From contig JAGTWJ010000001.1 of NCBI GenBank assembly GCA_020064725.1, positions 6,014,001-6,078,000 on the forward strand: DNA of 64,000 nucleotides. Direction: 5' to 3'. Source of the stretch: Drechslerella dactyloides. Its lineage: Eukaryota; Ascomycota; Orbiliomycetes; Orbiliales; Orbiliaceae. Positions 36,035-46,835 of this stretch are shown piece after piece (the stretch's first letter is position 1; every line of letters begins with the position of its first letter). The position numbers and the translations under genes were made by a program. Under the pieces are notes generated by a model, which saw nothing but the letters and a program-made list of their open reading frames with translations, did no database searches and was not told the DNA's origin.

Positions 36035-37327
36035 ATGAAGTATCTCGCAGCTGCGGCCCTGTTGGCCTCGACGGTCAGCGCCCACGGTGGTGTCACCTCC
36101 TACTCGTCTGGATCGACGACTTGGCCAGGGTATGATGATACTTGGGGCATATGACTTTTAACTTTGAAGCTTCTGGAATCGTCTAACAATCAAGTATAGA
36201 TGGCAACCGTACAACAGCCCATCTGGGCAGAAGTCTATCGAGAGACAGTACTCTTCGTTTGACCCTTTGATGATCCCGGATCTAGCTGTAGGTCATCAAA
36301 ATGTTCGACATTTCTCTGTTGCAAGACTAATCTGGCCGAATGTATCTGTTCCTAGAGAATCAACATACTCTGCAACAATGCGGGCGTCTTTGGCACGGGT
36401 CTCACAGCGACTATTGCCGCTGGCTCCCAAATAACAGCCTACTGGCCTCAATGGACTCACGCAGAAGGTTGCGTCATGGTATACATGGCCAAGTGTCCTT
36501 CCGGCGGGTGCAACGGCTGGACTGGCACCGGGACTGTTTGGGTACGCAATCCATCTCCCCTCTCAATTGATCAATGTCCTACTATCGATATATTGAGTCG
36601 CGATTGACGTAACATCGTGAAGTTCAAAATCGATCAAGTCGGTCTTATCAGCGGTACCATGGGCAGCGGTCAGTGGGGTGCAGGCCTGGTCTTGAACACC
36701 CTCAAGTGGACCGCCACAATCCCGGCCTCGCTCCCTGCAGGAGAATATCTCATCCGCCATGAGCTGCTCGCTCTCCACCAGGCTAATAATCCGCAATTCT
36801 ATCCCGAATGCGCCCAACTTACCGTTACTGGCGGTGGCAACGGTAGCCCGGGACCTCTGGTCGACCTAACAAAAGCTTACAACGGAAATGATCCGTCAGT
36901 CAATGTCGACATCTACGTTCGAGATGCTTCCAAGACCTCTTACACCTGCCCAGGTCCCGCTGTTTGGTCTGGTGGCAGCGGCGGCGGCGGCGGCGGTACT
37001 TCTACGACGAGAACTACTACAACCCTGGTAACTACTACCAGGTCCACGACTACTTCTGCGAGAACGACCACGACAACGTCTCGTACGACTACGACTACAA
37101 CTAGGACGACTACGACTCCCGGTGGTAACAATGGTTGCACGGTCGCCGCCTGGGGTCAGTGTGGCGGTTCAGGGTACACGGGCTGTACCAATTGCGTAAG
37201 TCATTTAATGTCCCTGCATGCATGCGAAATATCGAGATTTCAGGTACTGACTGATCCGAATCTAACACAGGCCTCTGGACTTACTTGCAACGCTCTCAAC
37301 CCCTATTATTCTCAATGCGTCCAGTGA
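36035..37327 (+). CDS. AA9 lytic polysaccharide monooxygenase with CBM1
   Basis: Copper enzyme that oxidatively cleaves cellulose, secreted. Five exons: 36035-36129, 36200-36287, 36356-36541, 36623-37195 and 37271-37327, 332 aa. The signal peptide MKYLAAAALLASTVSA ends exactly before His, which becomes the N-terminal copper ligand. The second copper His lies in LIRHELLALHQAN and the axial Tyr in NPQFYPECAQL. ICNN-like NILCNNAG and the GCVMVYMAKC strand are conserved. A Gly run, then a long Thr/Arg/Ser linker, joins the catalytic domain to a C-terminal CBM1 (WGQCGGSGYTGCTNC ... YYSQCVQ). The last intron (75 bp) interrupts the CBM1 and is in frame, so retention would not truncate the protein. 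Confidence 0.95.
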
Positions 37328-37724
37328 GGTAGTGAGTTGGGACGAACTATAGCAGTCACTTTAGGAAGCGTCGGCTGGCAGTGCGCGTTGTATTTATCGT
37401 CAAGCCTTTCCTTGTATATATTTCATAATGGGCAGTGCGTTATCCAGATTGAATCATGGCAAACTGGGGCTGGTGTCTATTTACAAGCATTGCTTGCATT
37501 TTATTAAGGAGCGAGCCATTGATCCCGCCCTATCTAAAGTATGAAGCGAAGCAGAGAAATAATGAATAGTTTACACCACCTTTTTGTATGTGTGAAGGAA
37601 GAAAGACTACCATTCAATGGTCTCGCAAACTTGATAAGAATTGTTATCGTGGTGAAAGACTAGAACCGGCGGCGGACGAAGCTCGATCTCGCAAAAAAAC
37701 AGCCATATAATCACACTGTGCGGC
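37328..37724. other. convergent spacer between AA9 and RPA1
   Basis: 3' flanks of both genes. It contains the motif copy ATGGTCTCGCAAACTTG at about 37617-37633. Nothing else. Confidence 0.5.
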
Positions 37725-39961
37725 TCAACCATACATACTGATTATCTCCATCTATCTTTCGCGTTAGTGCCTGGTACTCTGTATTTGCAGAATAGAAAGA
37801 CTCACCAGTCTGTGGGACTCTGCTGCGTAGTCTGGTTTATGTGCTGACATGACGTGATTGCGAACGCTGTAGCGATAGAAAGCATGTTAACATAATCGCT
37901 CAAGCGGGGTCTACTAACATAAGGAAGGCTTACCGTTGTTGGTCATTGTAAGTGTCCATCTTGGCACGAACGCGGAAGACCCAGGTCTGGGCGACAGCCT
38001 TTTTCAGAGTATTCTCATATGACTGCTCGTCATACTCCTAGAAATAATTCAGCGGAAAGGCCACGGTATATAGCCGATTGTAATTCATACCTGCATTGCA
38101 TGGAGGTCACCGGCAGTGGCACCCATAATCACCTTTCCGGCGTCGTCAAAAACACTCAGCCAGGACTGACCGGTATGATCGTAGACAGAACACGTAAGAC
38201 TATCTCCAGTCAGCTTATTCATGACAGCATAACAAAGACGATTGAGACCCACATATATCGCCATTCCGGCTGCGGCCAGCTTGTATTGCATTTCTCACAT
38301 CGCCAAGCGCCAGTGTCCAATTCGATGACTTTCTTGTTGCATCCTTCAGTCTTGCAGGCCGCGTAACTCAGGTTTTCGGTCTTGATATAGCTGAGGGTGG
38401 CTTTCAGAGTATAGAAATCAGGTGTGTCGGACAGGCCCAGGTTCTCATCTGTCGCCTGCTGAATGGTTTTGTACGCGCTGGGCTTGCCTGCCCCGGCACC
38501 TGCTCCACGATTCAGGCCTTCGTGCGAGTGAAAGTTTGCGTCGCGCCCTTCTCCGTCAAACCACCCCTTCAAGCGGTGGGCTTCCTCCAGATCTGGGTCT
38601 ACTTGCATAGTGCTGCTGTTCATCATGCTCAACGATCGACCGCCGAAGTCCGAGACTTTGACGCCTTTGAAGGCTACTACGCTCTCCGGTGGCACTTCAA
38701 ACTTCTCCGCGTACTTCCCCCAAACTGTGAGCCTGACGTTATAGCCTGTGTCATCGACGATAGACACTTCGCGTTTTGTGAATGATTTCTGAGTCTTTTG
38801 TGAGGTGATATTGGCAGAATCACCGATTTCTTTGATCACTCCGATAACGTCAACCAACGCATCCTTCTCGGTGCTCTGGAGACCTTCGAGAGAGACAAAG
38901 TTATATTTGGGCATTGGGACATCATCCTCATCTTCTGCTTTCTGAACCTCGGAGTCTCTCTCGAAGGTCAATTCGTAGTCGTTGTCGATATTTGAGAATT
39001 GCTTCTTGGCGATCTGAACCTTGCACTTCGTGATATAGTAGACCTCGCCTTCATGGAAGACATCATAAAGGGCATCGCATTGGTCGTTGAATCCGGTTGC
39101 CTTGATCTCGCCGGTTTGATCCATGAGTGTGACGGCGAAAAGCTTGCCATCGCCCTTCTGGTTGCGCCACTTTTTGACCTCGGTCTTCTGTATGCATCGG
39201 GCTTTTATCGTCCAGCGGTTGTGGTAGGGGGATAGGGATTCGATGGGTGAAATCGTGACTGACGAGCCTCCTCGAGAGCCATTCCTATGTTTTGTAAGCC
39301 TATGAGAGTCACTGCTGGATAATAGGTGCCGCTTACGGTCTTGCGGGGCCTCGCGATGGGGCACCAGCAGGCGCAGCGCTTCGTCCAGCATTGCTGGGCT
39401 TATTCCCATAAAAGTTCGATGTCGATGTCGGTTGTGCCGCTCGTTGCTGGTCTGCAAGCTCCGCCGCGGATTCTGGGGTGACCTGCTTAGGGTCACCGAT
39501 CTTCTCCGGATAGCCAAGCTCTTCGAGCAGCTCCACGCCTAGGAGGATCAACACGCTATCATGTGGGAACGAGGAACGTCAGCAGCGTGGCGGGAATGTG
39601 AGACCTCGTAGCACTGTACCTCTTATCCTTTACTTTGCCCGTTCCGAATTCTGTCAGCTTGAGGAGGCAGCCCTTGTCGATCTTGCCCTCAGCCATGACG
39701 TGGTTGATCTCTGCGGCGTTCGTGTTAGCATCGTCCTGGAGTCGCTGGTCCTGCACAAATGAACTTACGAGTGCCGACCATTCCCTGTGTGAAGTGCAAG
39801 CCATCTGATAAAACGATTCGATATCTCTCTGGGGATTTCCCCTGGGCCTCGATCTTCTTGACAAGTAGGACTTGGACGACAGGGTTTGTCCACGCTTCCT
39901 TTGGGTTCTCGCATCCAGCGGCAAAGATAGCTGCTAGGCAGCCCGCGCTGAGTTGCGCCAT
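37725..39961 (-). CDS. RPA1: replication protein A large subunit
   Basis: Single-stranded DNA binding subunit of the RPA heterotrimer, essential in replication, repair and recombination. Eight exons: 39961-39769, 39710-39620, 39555-39337, 39284-38253, 38199-38091, 38037-37934, 37866-37806 and 37751-37725, 611 aa. The N-terminal OB fold (PVVQVLLVKKIEAQGKSPERYRIVLSDGLHF) is followed by a flexible linker. DBD-A and DBD-B come next (ISPIESLSPYHNRWTIKARC, EGEVYYITKCKVQIAKKQFS). The C-terminal DBD-C carries a zinc ribbon with Cys pairs in CKTEGC and CEKC. The final exon of nine codons (including the stop) was chosen because it keeps the frame and a 54-bp intron with an ACTAAC site; the exact C-terminus is less certain. 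Confidence 0.94.
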
Positions 39962-40157
39962 TCTGTCGAAGATATCGGGTAAGTTACGGGCGATGCCGAT
40001 GTTCTGAGTTCGCCGCGGGCGTTGAAGTGCTCTGGGAGTTGTCACTAGCTGTCGATGCACAACGTGGGAGCTCGGTAGATGAAGGTATGGTGGGGATGAG
40101 TACCTGACGGATCGCGGTTGCCGCGTTTGTTTGTGAGTTCGCGTAAAGTGTCTGAAG

Positions 40158-40163
40158 ACGCGT
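40158..40163. promoter_or_regulatory. ACGCGT (MCB-like) box upstream of RPA1
   Basis: About 200 bases before the RPA1 start, close to the spacing seen for MCM4. MBF control of replication genes is known in yeasts; here it is inferred only. Confidence 0.35.
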
Positions 40164-40371
40164 AAATTGGCCGAGCCAGCTGAGTAATACCATTCAACAC
40201 CCAGAGCTGTGTAACCAACGCTCCTGGAGACCTCGAGACACCAACTGCGCGCTCTTGAAACGCAAGTCGGTTTCCTCAAAGCTCGAATTCTGGTCCGCCT
40301 TTGGTCTCGCTTTTGCAGGCTGTCTCACCCCGCTACCAGCCTGATGTCATGCATACGAAAGAAGCGCTACA

Positions 40372-40377
40372 ACGCGT
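40372..40377. promoter_or_regulatory. second ACGCGT box upstream of RPA1
   Basis: A second copy about 410 bases before the start. Same caveat. Confidence 0.25.
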
Positions 40378-40636
40378 CTCGCTACAAACTACAACGACGC
40401 TAACATGGCATACCGCAAACTGCTCGACTTGGAAGCTACGAGGCACCTGCATATGCACATGCATATCCATTAATGATTTGCGGGCTGTAGGGCGGGATAT
40501 TTTGGGCCTGTCGCTCACTATAACAATGCCAATGATACTAACACCCCAGGTCATATACCCATACAGTACATATACATCTTCTCCAAGCTCGAGACTTATA
40601 TCGGTACGCCGGTTTATCCCCAGTATACATGACATA

Positions 40637-42025
40637 TCAAACAAGGACCCCGGATTTAGAGACATCTTCTGTAAGCTCCTCAGACCCCTTTGCCTCCTCA
40701 TTCGGGTTGATAACCTGCCTTCCATGCCAATTGGACATTAGATGCTTGGTCCCGTTCGACAAGTAGGTCTGTAGCCAAGCCGGCTGTCCTCTCTGTAAAC
40801 CGCGGTGAATCTCGTTAGCGTTTGGCCTCCCAGTTTATGTTCAATCCTGCAGATCGATCGGGGCTGTAAACGTCATGAAAGCTTACCATTCCAGGCAGTA
40901 TCCCGTATGACTTCGGTAAGATCAAGTGATCCCCTTCCCCGCTGAGAATCTGTCCCACGATACTATCTGCGACAGACTCGGCATGCTGCTCCGGGAACAA
41001 GAATGGTGATTCATTCCCGAATCCGACAAAGAGTGGCGTTTTCGTCAGTCCTTGTGTTACCAAGGTCGTTCGAACCTTCTTAGCATTGTATCTATGCTTC
41101 AGTTCCAGAGTGAGGCCTGTGAAATAAACAAGGTTAGACGATATTCTGCGCATTGTTCGCCACGCGAAGCTTAGTCTTACCTTCATGGAAACTGATGGCC
41201 GCTGCCTTAGTAGCCGCATAGTCCACTATTTGTGGCGCTGTTTGGTATCCCGCGACCGAGGCGACGGTGACGATATGTCCGTGATTGCTTTTTACCATGC
41301 TGGGTAAGAACTCCTTAAGGATCCAGAAATGAGCGAGAATATTAACATCGAAGGTGAATCTGATGTCTTTCTCAGTTGCGTCGAGCAAGGTGCCACCCCT
41401 AGCGACGCCGGCATTGTTGACCACGATTGTTGGATTGCCGACGTTGGCTCTGATTTCTTCGGCGACTTCAGCAATCCTTGAGGTCGATGTTATGTCGCAT
41501 TTGTAGAACTGGACATTCTCGGCTGGATTTATGCGCACCAGTGTTCAGTATCTCAGCCAATTTGCTAAACAAGCCAGTTCGAATTTCGTGCATTATATGG
41601 AGAGTTTTCTGTCGGTATGGTTACTCACGAGGTTCATAAGTCAGATCAATGACATCCAGCACAACGACTTTAATCCCCTTCTCCGCCAAGGCCTTCACTA
41701 CATGGCCTCCGATTCCCCCACTTCCGCCAGTAACGACCGCGATCTCCTTGTTCCAGACCCAAGAAGGGTCTTTAACCCAGTTATTTTGCGTGCCACGGTT
41801 GAAGTATCTGTTGATTCGGAATAAGACACCCCAGATCACGAACTTCCGGATCGCCTTGAACAGCGTTTGGTGGTCCGCGGAGAAGTCTTGGCCCTTGCGA
41901 GTGTAACGCAGGAACAGGAAAATCGGAAGCGTGAATCGCGGGTTCAGGATGTACTTTTTGACAAAGTTGATAACCGCATCCATGACGAAACCCTCGCGAG
42001 GGATCACTGACTGATTTGGCGCCAT
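40637..42025 (-). CDS. membrane-anchored short-chain dehydrogenase/reductase (RDH/SDR16C-like)
   Basis: NAD(P)-dependent oxidoreductase of the classical SDR family, resembling retinol and 17-beta-hydroxysteroid dehydrogenases of the ER or lipid droplets. Four exons: 42025-41629, 41522-41181, 41116-40887 and 40792-40637, 374 aa. An N-terminal hydrophobic stretch (LPIFLFLRY) may anchor the protein. The cofactor motif TGGSGGIG is followed by a Rossmann strand ending in VVLDVID. The NNAGV motif, catalytic Ser in VTVASVAG and YAATK (catalytic Tyr and Lys) are all present. The C-terminus RGQPAWLQTYLS was recovered by joining the last exon, whose intron shows a GCTAAC site. The open frame continues upstream of the chosen ATG for about 80 codons without conserved features. 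Confidence 0.88.
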
Positions 42026-44957
42026 GATTTCAAACCTTTTCAAAGTATCTTCGAGATGACTATCTAGAAAGCTAGCTGAGGATATGCCGAGGTTTAGTAC
42101 ATCCGAGTGTACTAGAGTTAGCTTTAACAACGCGCGATTCCTCTCCGGCGACAACACTCTCGAAACGAAAGTTGTTCGTGTGCGCTTGCGCAGATTTTCA
42201 AGAAAGTTAAGATCTGATGGTCGCCTCGTAGCCCTGGGCGCATAATCCTCTAAATACCTAGGCACACGGGCTTACTTCCTAGTCTGACAGCATATGCACA
42301 TGCATGTTGGTTTACCGGGCTGCATATTTTAACCACGGCCGAAATGGCTTGGTTTAGCGCCGGGAAAGATAAAGGCGGGGTGTGGGGAACCGACGACATG
42401 GCTACCGTTTTGGGCAAGTTGCGCGAAACCAAAAGAAACCAAGACGGAAACATATAAACTACACATGCATGTGATGAGTTTACTATTATTCTACTTGAGT
42501 GCTCCAATTTACCAAAGCCCACTGTATGCTTCCCCTTTGGCAGTCCGCCCACCAGATAGTAATGAAAATATATGAATGATTATTCACACCATATTTGTGA
42601 ATACCTCTTGTAACTTATCCGTCTTCAAAGTGTACCAAGGAATGGGAATCCTTAGGGATTTCCAAAGCGGCCACTATAATTAGCTCCCGATTCAATGCGC
42701 CGTGGGTCGATAGAGGTTCTTGATGTGTCAAAACCCGGCTTAGCTAAATGCCTCTTTAAGAACACAGACCCTTTTATATTGGATCACAAGTACAAGGGGC
42801 CTTCAAAGCTGAAAGAGTTTCTTTTCTTTCACATATGGTTATCGCGAGCATTACTACATAGACCTACTTTACAGATAGCATGCATGGTTGGATGCATTGC
42901 AGGTGTATCCCTGTATGTCAGAGCATCGCTCATAAGTCATAAAATCACCTAGCGCTCGTGTGTACGGCAGGCTAGCGAATACGAGGCGAGGTTAGCGCTA
43001 GGCATTGGGACCACCAATTCGCAGGATGCTTCTGCAATACAGAGCCCTGCTGCATCTGGCTCGTGTTCGAATCTGGTAACCTATCTAATAAGTCCTTTTT
43101 GTGACCTAAAATCCCATTAGGATCAACTTCAGCAATAAATGCTTCCCATCGTGCCAGAGATGCCGCTCAGATGTCGGTAGGCTCGAAGCAAGCTGATTTT
43201 CCCGGTCTTAGAACTCAATTCAGACTATATAGCTTGGTAGCTAGCGTCATCTGTGCGCAACCATACCGCAAGCGGCCGATGATGTACGATATCGCTTATA
43301 GTAATTCTCTACATCATTACGGTGTTCGTCAAAAAGGCCACTGGTTGCATCGAATCCGCTCTGTTTCTTTGAATGCCAGTTGTTTTTGTTTTGATCTAAC
43401 AGTCGCGGACAACACGATTATTTGCTTCCTTTGGGTACGGATATTGCTAGCATGCTATTGAGTATCTACATTCGATTTACTTATCAACCTCTAAGGGGAC
43501 ACTTTGGATCATGACAGAATATACATAAGGAATATTCATTCTACTGCCCCATTCCGGAGTTCCCTTTTAAACATTAACCTATTCAGCCCCGTTAAGCTCT
43601 TCTAGAGTGTGGCAACTCTCTGACTATATTATATATAGCCTTTAGGTCTGTGGGGCGATCTCAGGTGATAGTGTTTCCTCTGTTCGTCTGTCCAACAAGA
43701 TTATACTGTATTTTGAACCTCGGGCCCTATGCTGTCATCAATCCTAACTATGACTGCTTGAGCACTAATATGGTAGTAGCAAGGAGTCTCTGCGGTTTGT
43801 TCCGCCATCGCGGGCCACGTTCGTAGCTCCTGGCGCCCTGGCCTCTAGACGAGGTAGCAAGTAAGGAAATATTGTGTTTGTATTAGGCTATAGGATGCAA
43901 GCTGTCCAACCCAAACTATTTTTTGTTCTTCTGTACTCAGAACCAGAGGCATTAAATACCCGATTAGTTATATGTGCCAATCTCAGACATTGATATATTC
44001 TAGGGTGAGATGGGCGCTGGCTCGAGAATTCGGGTCCCTTCACTGATTTCTGGATAGTATGCGGCAGTTTCTATCTACTGCGATTATCGCTAGTCCAACC
44101 TGGCCTCGCAAGCCAAACCCACACAGTGCCAAACAGCCAAGATATCATACGCCGAAATTTTTGCTTCACTGCGCTCCCTAACACCATGTGGACATGAGAC
44201 AATCAAACCTTGACGAGCCAGATTTATGATGAGATGGAGTTTGGTAGATGTGTAATTTCGAAAGTTTGTTCACTTGTTTACCATAAATAGTCGTCCTGGC
44301 CTCTTACAAAGGTATATTCCTAGCTCATTTCTCTCCCCTTGTTTAAAGATCCTCCATAGTAAGATCGACTATATCTAGCTAAGGCTAGTGGAGAGAGCCC
44401 AGGAATATACATATAAAGCGCCACACCCCCCAAGAAAATCACGCAACGTCCACTATGGCTTCGCATTTAATTTTCTTCAGGTTTAAATCTGTTCGTGCAT
44501 GAGCATCGAGTCTCGTGCTCAACGCGTGTTGCAACGTCCGCATTAACGATGCCATATTCTTCGAGTATATATCCTATTTTGCCCGAGCGCAACAAGAGTA
44601 GCTACTTTCACCCCCGCCGAAGAGCCAGTGCGTATCATGTGCGAGCTGGACACAAACGCCATGCATCTTAGTGCATTTCTCATGCACTCAGAGCCGTCCG
44701 GCTTGGATTCCGAGACTGTTCCGGTGCCGTCCCTCCCTTCCTCGAGAACCTTTCCCCTAATCTAGCTCTTGGCGCTTTGTGCTACATAGACAGATACGCA
44801 AATACTTCCCAGGTATATAAGTACCTTATCTTTCAGAAAGCTCCAAATTTGCGCCTGAGCTCGACATTCCTAGCGACAAAGTTCGAAATCCTTTTACGGC
44901 TGTCAGCCAGCTCTCGATACACCGATATTTAACGATTTCAGCTCCAATTTTCTCCGT
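42026..44957. other. long A+T-rich spacer, no gene seen
   Basis: Several small ORFs without domain character. A motif copy TGGCCTCGCAAGCCAAACCC lies at about 44101-44120. No tRNA: a TTCGAAT-like box near 43067 has no matching stem. Confidence 0.45.
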
Positions 44958-46835
44958 ATGGACGCCCCAATTACTACGCCTTTGTTGGCAGAACATCGGA
45001 GGCCTTCTATGAGCCAAACTGCCGAAAGCGAAACCCTTTTAAGAGACGGACATGGCGCAAGTGTGGACGAGAGCTTGAGTGATGTGGTTAACGACGCCAA
45101 AAGACGTATCGGCGTAAGCGATGGTATCGCTCTGGTTCTCGGTTCGCAGATTGGGTCTGGTATATTCTCGTCTCCGACCTTGGTAGCTCTGAATGCGGGG
45201 TCCGAATCAGCCGCTTTGTTCGCCTGGTTTACCGCTGGCGCGCTGGCATGGTCCTGCGCAGCTTGCTATATCGAGTTGAGCAACCACATACCTATGAATG
45301 GGGGCCCCCAGGAATTTCTCGCTATCTGTTTCAGTGATCTATACGGCTTCGTAGCCGGATGGGCCTGCATATTCGTTGCCAAACCTTGCTCTGGCGCTAT
45401 GCTCGCCTTGATTCTTTCGGACTACCTGTGTGACGCTGCTGGGCTTCCTTCGGGGTCGATAATCAGCAGGAAAACGGTGGCATTCTGCATCATCTTATCC
45501 ACCGCAATCGTTAATTGCCTTGGAAATAAGCAGAGTAATGCCATTACAAAGCTGTTCCTCGCATGCAAGCTCATTAGCGTTGGATTCGTTCTGGTTATGG
45601 GCCTCTCGGTTCTCTTCATCCCGGATAGGAGCACACCAACATCGCCGCATACAAGTATGCCAACGCAGGGTGCACACTTACCTCTAGGAAGCTTCGCAGA
45701 TGCAATGCTGGTAGCGATGTGGGCGTATTCTGGTTGGGAAACTGTCCGTTCCCGTATATCCTCAACATCGAGCATTATAAATCCCGCCAAACTAACATTA
45801 AACTATTTTTACCTGGATCAATCGATAGCTTAGCTTCGTTGGCGGGGAAGTTTCCAACCCTGAGAAAAATATCGCGATCGTGATTAATGCCTCCATGGCA
45901 ATCGTCATATCACTATTTCTCCTCGCAAACGTCAGCTATTTTACTGTACTATCATTTGCCGGCGTCGTTAAGTCCACAACTGTCGGTCTAGTACGTTACA
46001 AACCCCCAAAGGTTTTCCAAAGGCTTTACAACTTCTGGGTTTGCTAACCTTTAGGGGCCCAGACTTTCAGCCAGCGTTTCCTGGGAGACGCAGGAGCAGC
46101 CGTTTATACGATTGCTATCTGCCTCTCCGGTATCGGCAGTCTCAACGTCAAGACGTTTACTAGCGGTCGGCTCACACAGGCAGCCGCTGACCGTCGATTT
46201 TTACCTAAGATTTTGAAGACTGTAGGACATTTGGATGATGAAGATCATGACAAGCCAAGCCAGGCGTGTATATGGAAGCGGCTTCTCGGCTCAACAGATC
46301 GCCCTTTACGCTATAAGGATGGCACGATACCTCTGTACGAGGCGAAATTTCCTTACCTTAATTACATGATAAGGACTAATCCTTTGCTATATAGGTCTTC
46401 AATTGTATTCAACACCATGTTGACGACAATATATATCTTCTCGGGCGAGTTTTCTGGCTTAGTAAAATTCATTGGTAGGCTTCAACAACCTGACAAATCA
46501 TACACGGATTTCTAGCCGAAGGGCAGGCTAACAAAAGTATCGAAAACACAGGGACTGTTGAATATACGATGGTATTCCTTACTTTGTTAGGGCTCCTCCG
46601 TATCCGCAAAGATACCACGAGATACGTCGGAAGTATTTCTCTAAGAAAGATGCCGCAGAATCCACTATGGCGCATTATTATAGCGTCGCTCGCGGTCGCC
46701 TTTATGTTGTTATCTTCCCTGTCCAAGCATCCTCTTACCGGTGTTGGGTTGGTTCTGTTCTGTATGGCGGTCACTCTCTTCTACAAGTTTTTCGTCCAGT
46801 CGACTGTTTCAGATGACACGGGCCCTTTCGCTTGA
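44958..46835 (+). CDS. amino-acid permease (LAT/APC family)
   Basis: Multi-pass plasma-membrane amino-acid transporter of the APC superfamily, closest in look to LAT-type and fungal methionine-permease-like carriers. Four exons: 44958-45743, 45829-45990, 46063-46474 and 46516-46835, 559 aa. After a hydrophilic N-terminus the first helix carries the substrate-loop signature GSQIGSGIFSSP. Later come GGPQEFLAICFSDLYGFVAGW, the unwound helix 6 region WAYSGWETLSFVGGEVSNP (restored by splicing at 45743/45829) and FLPKILKTVG. Ten or more hydrophobic segments are visible. An in-frame ATG at 45009 is an alternative start. It may supply amino acids to the cluster 10 kb downstream, but nothing in the sequence ties them. 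Confidence 0.88.

Larger units (their letters stand above)
39962..40636. other. RPA1 upstream region / SDR 3' flank
   Basis: Holds two ACGCGT boxes (own entries). No gene in the remainder. Confidence 0.5.

Noticed and set aside
43020..43090. Possible tRNA (TTCGAAT box with GGTTA/TAACC ends)
   Set aside because: The T-arm stem does not pair and no D-arm or anticodon arm can be drawn.
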